The notes under the pieces were generated by a model. That model was not told where the DNA came from. It saw nothing but the letters and a program-made list of their open reading frames with translations, and did not search any database. Below are positions 57,754 to 64,000 of a stretch of DNA of 64,000 nucleotides, one piece after another (the stretch's first letter is position 1; every line of letters starts with the position of its first letter). Made by a program: the position numbers and the translations under genes. This stretch comes from Enhydrobacter aerosaccus. Lineage in GTDB: Bacteria; Pseudomonadota; Alphaproteobacteria; Reyranellales; Reyranellaceae. Location of the stretch: assembly GCA_903915535.1 (NCBI GenBank), contig CAIWTJ010000043.1:62001-126000 (forward strand), written 5' to 3'.

Positions 57754-57962
57754 GCACGTCGCCCGAGGAGCGCATGAGGCGTGCCCGTTTCGTGCGCCTG
57801 CACGTGATCGTGGCGCTGTGCACGCTTCTGGTGCTGATCGCGATCAATGCACTCTTCACCGCCAAGTATCCGTGGTGGCTGTGGGTCCTGATGGCGTGGA
57901 TGCCGCTGATCGCGGCGCATACGGCCTGGTCCATGGGCCTCTTCGACCGCAATAAGAATTAA
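57750..57962 (+). CDS. 2TM-domain small membrane protein
   Basis: TTG start overlapping pccB stop (alternative ATG 57774); [51 protein letters not shown]. Confidence 0.75.
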   Translation: MSTSPEERMRRARFVRLHVIVALCTLLVLIAINALFTAKYPWWLWVLMAWMPLIAAHTAWSMGLFDRNKN

Positions 57963-57976
57963 GAAGGACGATAGGA

Positions 57977-59986
57977 ATGGCTGCGAAAAAGAAGGCGGTC
58001 GCCAAGAAGCAGAAGACCAGTGTGCCCGGCCCGCTGTTCGACAAAATCCTGATCGCCAATCGCGGCGAGATCGCCTGCCGCGTGATCCGCTCGTGCAAGA
58101 AGCTCGGCATCAAGACCGTCGCCGTCTATTCCGAGGCCGACGCCGACGCGCAGCACGTGCGCGAGGCGGATGAGGCGGTGTTCATTGGGCCGCCGCCCTC
58201 GGCGCAGTCGTACCTGATGATCGACAAGATCGTCGAGGCCTGCAGGAAGACCGGCGCGCAGGCGGTGCATCCGGGCTACGGCTTCCTGTCGGAGAAGCAG
58301 GAGTTCCAAAAGGCGCTGGCCAAAGCCAAGATCGCCTTCATCGGCCCCGACGCGCACGCGATCTACGCGATGGGCGACAAGATCGAATCCAAGAAGCTGG
58401 CGCAGAAGGCCGGCGTCAGCACGGTGCCCGGCCACCTCGCCGCGATCCCCAACGCCGACGAAGCGGTGAAGATCGCCAAGAAGGTCGGCTACCCGGTGAT
58501 GATCAAGGCGTCGGCCGGCGGTGGCGGCAAGGGCATGCGCATCGCCTACAACGACGCCGAAGCCAAGGAAGGCTTCGTGTCGGCGACCAACGAGGCGAAG
58601 TCGTCCTTTGCCGACGATCGCGTGTTCATCGAGAAATATGTCGAGGAGCCGCGCCACATCGAGATCCAGCTGATCGCCGATGGCCACGGCAACTGCGTCT
58701 ATCTCTGGGAGCGCGAGTGCTCGATCCAGCGCCGCCACCAGAAGGTGATCGAGGAGGCGCCCAGCCCGTTCCTCGACGCCAAGACGCGCAAGGCGATGGG
58801 CGAGCAGGCGGTGGCGCTTGCGAAAGCCGTCAAATACAAGAGCGCCGGCACCGTCGAGTTCATCGTCGACAAGAATCGCAAGTTCTACTTCCTCGAGATG
58901 AACACCCGCCTGCAGGTCGAGCATCCCGTGACGGAACTGATCACCGGGCTCGACCTGGTCGAGCTGATGATCAAGGTGGCGGCGGGCGAGAAGCTGCCAT
59001 TCCAGCAGAAGGACGTGAAGCTCGACGGCTGGGCGGTCGAGGCGCGCGTCTATGCCGAGGACCCCTTCCGCAACTTCCTGCCGTCGACCGGCCGTCTCGT
59101 GAAGTACCGCGAGCCTACGCCCGGTCCCGACGTGCGCGTCGACACCGGCGTCTACGAAGGCGGCGAGATCTCGATGTTCTACGATCCGATGATCGCCAAG
59201 CTCTGCACGCACGGCAAGACGCGCAACGAAGCGATTGACCGCATGCGCCGCGCGCTCGACGAGTTCTACGTGCGCGGCGTGTCGCACAACGTGCCGTTCC
59301 TGGCGGCGCTGATGGCGCACCCGCGCTTCCGGGCCGGCAAGCTCACGACCAACTTCATCGCCGAGGAATTCCAGGGCGGCTTCACGGTAGCGCACCTGCC
59401 GCCCAAGGATCCGGCGGTGCTGGCGGCCGTTGCCGCCGTCATCGAACGCATTCGCGACGAGCGGCTGGGTGTGACGCAGGATCGCCGCGTGGTGATGCTC
59501 AACCGCAAGCCGGTCGAACTCACCGTGACAGGGGACGAGAAACTGTTCGGCGTCGATGTCGCCGGCCGCGAGATCGCGGTCGAGACCGCTTGGCAGCCCG
59601 GCGATCCGCTGGTTCATGCCACGGTGGATGGGCTGCATCTCGTGCTTCAGGCCGATATCGTGGGTTCCGGCTGGCGCCTCACGCACGAAGGCGGCCAGGC
59701 CGAGGCGCTGGTGCTGACGCCGCGCCAGGCCGAGCTCTATGCGCTGATGCCGGTGAAGGCTGCGCCCGATACCTCGAAGTTCCTGCTGTCGCCGATGCCG
59801 GGCCTGCTGGCTTCCGTCGCGGTGAGCGAGGGGCAGGAAGTGAAGGCGGGCGAGTCTCTGGCTGTCGTCGAGGCGATGAAGATGGAGAACGTGCTGCGCG
59901 CGGTGCGTGACGGCACGATCAAGACGCTCCATGCCAAGGCGGGCGACAGCCTGCGGGTCGACCAGAAGATCATCGAGTTCGCGTAA
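57977..59986 (+). CDS. pccA: Propionyl-CoA (acyl-CoA) carboxylase alpha subunit, biotin carboxylase + BCCP
   Basis: ILIANRGEIACRVIRSCKKLGIKTVAVYSEAD, biotinylation site VVEAMKMENVLRA. Confidence 0.95.
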   Translation: MAAKKKAVAKKQKTSVPGPLFDKILIANRGEIACRVIRSCKKLGIKTVAVYSEADADAQHVREADEAVFIGPPPSAQSYLMIDKIVEACRKTGAQAVHPGYGFLSEKQEFQKALAKAKIAFIGPDAHAIYAMGDKIESKKLAQKAGVSTVPGHLAAIPNADEAVKIAKKVGYPVMIKASAGGGGKGMRIAYNDAEAKEGFVSATNEAKSSFADDRVFIEKYVEEPRHIEIQLIADGHGNCVYLWERECSIQRRHQKVIEEAPSPFLDAKTRKAMGEQAVALAKAVKYKSAGTVEFIVDKNRKFYFLEMNTRLQVEHPVTELITGLDLVELMIKVAAGEKLPFQQKDVKLDGWAVEARVYAEDPFRNFLPSTGRLVKYREPTPGPDVRVDTGVYEGGEISMFYDPMIAKLCTHGKTRNEAIDRMRRALDEFYVRGVSHNVPFLAALMAHPRFRAGKLTTNFIAEEFQGGFTVAHLPPKDPAVLAAVAAVIERIRDERLGVTQDRRVVMLNRKPVELTVTGDEKLFGVDVAGREIAVETAWQPGDPLVHATVDGLHLVLQADIVGSGWRLTHEGGQAEALVLTPRQAELYALMPVKAAPDTSKFLLSPMPGLLASVAVSEGQEVKAGESLAVVEAMKMENVLRAVRDGTIKTLHAKAGDSLRVDQKIIEFA

Positions 59987-59989
59987 GCG

Positions 59990-60271
59990 ATGGCGCTACA
60001 GGCGCGTCTCACCATCACCGGGCGTGTGCAGGGCGTCGGCTATCGCGACTGGGCGATCGCCACAGGGCTACGCCTCGGTCTGGCGGGTTGGGTGCGCAAT
60101 CGTCAGGATGGAGCGGTCGAGGCGCTGATCGTGGGCGACGAGAGCGCCGTCGGCCGGATGATCGAGGCCTGCCGGCGAGGGCCGCCTCTGGCCCGTGTCG
60201 ACGAGATCGACGTCGACCCGGTCGATCTCGATATCCTGCCCGAGGGGTTCACGCGGCTGCCGACGGCTTGA
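59990..60271 (+). CDS. acyP: Acylphosphatase
   Basis: ARLTITGRVQGVGYRDWAIATGLRLGLAGWVRNRQDGAVEALIVG. Confidence 0.95.
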   Translation: MALQARLTITGRVQGVGYRDWAIATGLRLGLAGWVRNRQDGAVEALIVGDESAVGRMIEACRRGPPLARVDEIDVDPVDLDILPEGFTRLPTA

Positions 60272-60284
60272 GGAGGACATCAGG

Positions 60285-60680
60285 ATGCGCACGATTCCGA
60301 TCGGAACGAAGGCGACCGCGACGTTGGTCGTGAAGCCCGAGCATCTCGCCAGCCGGTTCAAGGACGCGATGCTGCCGCCGGTGTTTGCGACGCCCATGAT
60401 GATCCGGGTCATGGAGAACGCCGCGCTCGATGCCATCAAGCCCTATCTCGAACCGGGTGAAAGCGCGGTCGGCACGTCGGTGGATGTGAAGCACCTCTCG
60501 GCCACGCCGGTCGGTCACGAGGTGCGCGCGACGGCGGAAGTCGTTCGCGTCGAGGGAAAGCGCATCGATTACATCGTGTCGGCCAGCGACGAGCAGGGCG
60601 AGATCGGCAAGGGCACGCACCAGCGGATCGTGATCGACCTCGCCTCGTTCAACGAACGCCTGGCGAAGAAAAGCAAGTGA
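60285..60680 (+). CDS. Hotdog thioesterase (FlK-like) family protein
   Basis: VFATPMMIRVMENAALDAIKPYLEPGESAVGTSVDVKHLSATPVGHEVRATAEV. Confidence 0.88.
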   Translation: MRTIPIGTKATATLVVKPEHLASRFKDAMLPPVFATPMMIRVMENAALDAIKPYLEPGESAVGTSVDVKHLSATPVGHEVRATAEVVRVEGKRIDYIVSASDEQGEIGKGTHQRIVIDLASFNERLAKKSK

Positions 60681-60753
60681 GTTTTGCGCGATGATCGGGC
60701 CTGACTCCGATAACTGACGGCGCCTGACAGGTATTGGCGCGTACAGTGGCGTC

Positions 60754-61416
60754 ATGCCCAGGTTCAAGCTTCATTGCGTCGGCGCGTCGGGGAATTCCTA
60801 CAAGGTCGCGCTCTATCTGAATTGCGCCGGACTCGACTGGGAGCCCGTGGGCGTCGATTTCGCCGGCGGTCAGACACAGGATGCCCGGTGGCGGGCGGAC
60901 ACCAACACGATGGGCGAGGTGCCGGTGCTGGAACTTGGCGGCAGACGGCTCTCCCAGTCCGGCGCGATCCTGATGTGGCTCGCCGATACCGTCGGCAGGT
61001 TCGCGCCGGAAGGAGCGGAGGAACGTTTCGAAGCGCAGCGTTGGATCCTGTTCGACAATCACCGGTTCACCGGGAGTTTCGCGCCTTACCGGATGCAATA
61101 CTCGCTGCTGCCGCAGCCGCCGCATCCCTCGGTCCTGGCTTTCCTGAAGCCGCGCGTCGACGGCGCCTTCTCGATCGTCGAGAGGCATCTTGCGGGACGC
61201 GCCTTCATGCTGGGCGACAGGCCGACGATCGTGGACTTCTCGATTGCGGGGTATCTCTACTATCCAACAGAGGAAACGGACTTCGATCTCGAAGCGGCAT
61301 ATCCGGCAATCCATGCCTGGCGTGAACGGGTCGCGGCGCTGCCGGGCTGGAAGCCGCCCTACGAGATGATGCCGGTGGGTGTTTCCCTGAACGCTAAGCG
61401 GCGGCCGACGGCCTGA
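60754..61416 (+). CDS. Glutathione S-transferase family protein
   Basis: [51 protein letters not shown]. Confidence 0.88.
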   Translation: MPRFKLHCVGASGNSYKVALYLNCAGLDWEPVGVDFAGGQTQDARWRADTNTMGEVPVLELGGRRLSQSGAILMWLADTVGRFAPEGAEERFEAQRWILFDNHRFTGSFAPYRMQYSLLPQPPHPSVLAFLKPRVDGAFSIVERHLAGRAFMLGDRPTIVDFSIAGYLYYPTEETDFDLEAAYPAIHAWRERVAALPGWKPPYEMMPVGVSLNAKRRPTA

Positions 61417-62083
61417 CCTCTGCGAAAACTTCGTCGAATGTCTCGGCCAGCGCCACGTCGAGATCGGCCAGGGTCACCGGCAGGCCGAGATCGACCAGCG
61501 AGGTGACGCCGTGGCCCGCGATGCCGCAGGGCACGATGCCGTCGTAGTGGCCAAGGTCGGGCTCGACGTTGATCGAGATGCCGTGGAACGAGACCCAGTG
61601 GCGGATGCGCACGCCAATGGCTGCGATCTTGTCCTCGCGCGGGCTGCCGTCGAACAGCGGTGGCTTGTCGGGCCGGGCGACCCAGACGCCGACCCGGCCG
61701 GCGCGGCGCTCGGCGGTCACGCCGAAGCGGGCGAGGGAGCGGATGGTCCATTCCTCGAGATCGGACACGAAGCGGCGCACGTCCTGGCGGCGGCGGCGCA
61801 GGTCGAGCATCACATAAGCCACCCGCTGGCCGGGGCCGTGATAGGTGTATTGGCCGCCGCGGCCCGCGACATGGACCGGAAAACGGCCGGGCTGCACAAG
61901 ATCGTGGTCCTTGGCGCTGGTGCCCGCCGTGTAGAGCGGCGGATGCTCGAGCAGCCAGATCAGCTCGCCTGCATGCCCGGCCCGGATGTCGGCGACGCGC
62001 GCTTCCATCGCCGCGAGGGCCTCGTCATAAGGCACCGGCGTGTCGGAAATGCGCCATTCGGGTCGATCTTCGGGGCGGACCAT
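61394..62083 (-). CDS. lipB: Lipoyl(octanoyl) transferase
   Basis: [60 protein letters not shown]. Confidence 0.95.
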   Translation of the reverse strand: MVRPEDRPEWRISDTPVPYDEALAAMEARVADIRAGHAGELIWLLEHPPLYTAGTSAKDHDLVQPGRFPVHVAGRGGQYTYHGPGQRVAYVMLDLRRRRQDVRRFVSDLEEWTIRSLARFGVTAERRAGRVGVWVARPDKPPLFDGSPREDKIAAIGVRIRHWVSFHGISINVEPDLGHYDGIVPCGIAGHGVTSLVDLGLPVTLADLDVALAETFDEVFAEVRPSAAA

Positions 62084-62182
62084 AGGCGCAAAATCGGTAT
62101 TTCCGGCCCGAGGCGCAAGTACTGGTCCACGCGCCTTGCCACTGCAGGGGCTATTTGGTATCCCCCGCCCCGTCGATCCGGC

Positions 62183-62267
62183 GCGGCCATGGCGGAATTG
62201 GTAGACGCGCTAGCTTGAGGTGCTAGTGCCGCGAGGCGTGGAAGTTCGAGTCTTCTTGGCCGCACCA
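62183..62267 (+). tRNA. tRNA-Leu (anticodon GAG)
   Basis: Acceptor GCGGCCA/TGGCCGC, anticodon stem CTAGC-TTGAGGT-GCTAG, long variable arm, T arm GTTCGAGTC, encoded CCA. Confidence 0.93.
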
Positions 62268-62301
62268 ACGCCGGATCGATCGAAAAGGGCAGCTCAAGGT
62301 T

Positions 62302-62338
62302 GCCGCTCGTTGGCAGAACCCAACGGGCGGCCCTTTTT
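62302..62338 (+). terminator. Rho-independent terminator after tRNA-Leu
   Basis: 12-bp stem GCCGCTCGTTGG/CCAACGGGCGGC (one G-U), followed by CCTTTTT. Confidence 0.8.
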
Positions 62339-62362
62339 GTAATCGGATGCGGGAGAAGTAGC

Positions 62363-64000
<1,638 letters not shown>

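Noticed and set aside
57959-59932. 657-aa minus-strand ORF
   Set aside because: Antisense shadow of pccA.
62183-62267. tRNA-Leu as integration site of a genomic island
   Set aside because: The tRNA is intact, followed by a terminator and a malic enzyme gene; no integrase or visible attachment-site duplication in the window.

Overview
GC-rich, gene-dense chromosomal window, probably from an alphaproteobacterium (inferred from ATP12, phasin, TIGR02302, etfBA and pccBA homologues and several orphan Bug/TctC binding proteins). About 66 genes are supported. Most are housekeeping or catabolic: gltX, cysS, argH, lysA, etfBA, an AdoCbl-dependent ribonucleotide reductase, hpt, plsC, a DegP-like protease, rarA, an L,D-transpeptidase, an RluA-type pseudouridine synthase, pccB/pccA, lipB, tRNA-Leu(GAG), and a malic enzyme cut by the window end. 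No CRISPR array, transposase, integrase, prophage or recognisable defence island was seen. The points most worth a second look are mainly non-coding or small: a 49-aa hydrophobic ORF absent from the ORF track, preceded by three consecutive inverted repeats; an FkbM-type methyltransferase split by a frameshift; putative ArsR, TetR and IclR operators, the ArsR one overlapping a probably leaderless start; several long intergenic inverted repeats that look like dispersed REP-like elements; and a PEP-mutase-superfamily enzyme whose motif departs from the phosphonate-biosynthesis signature. I did not find convincing evidence for a wholly new multi-gene system. All assignments come from reading the sequence and recalling protein families; no database search was run.
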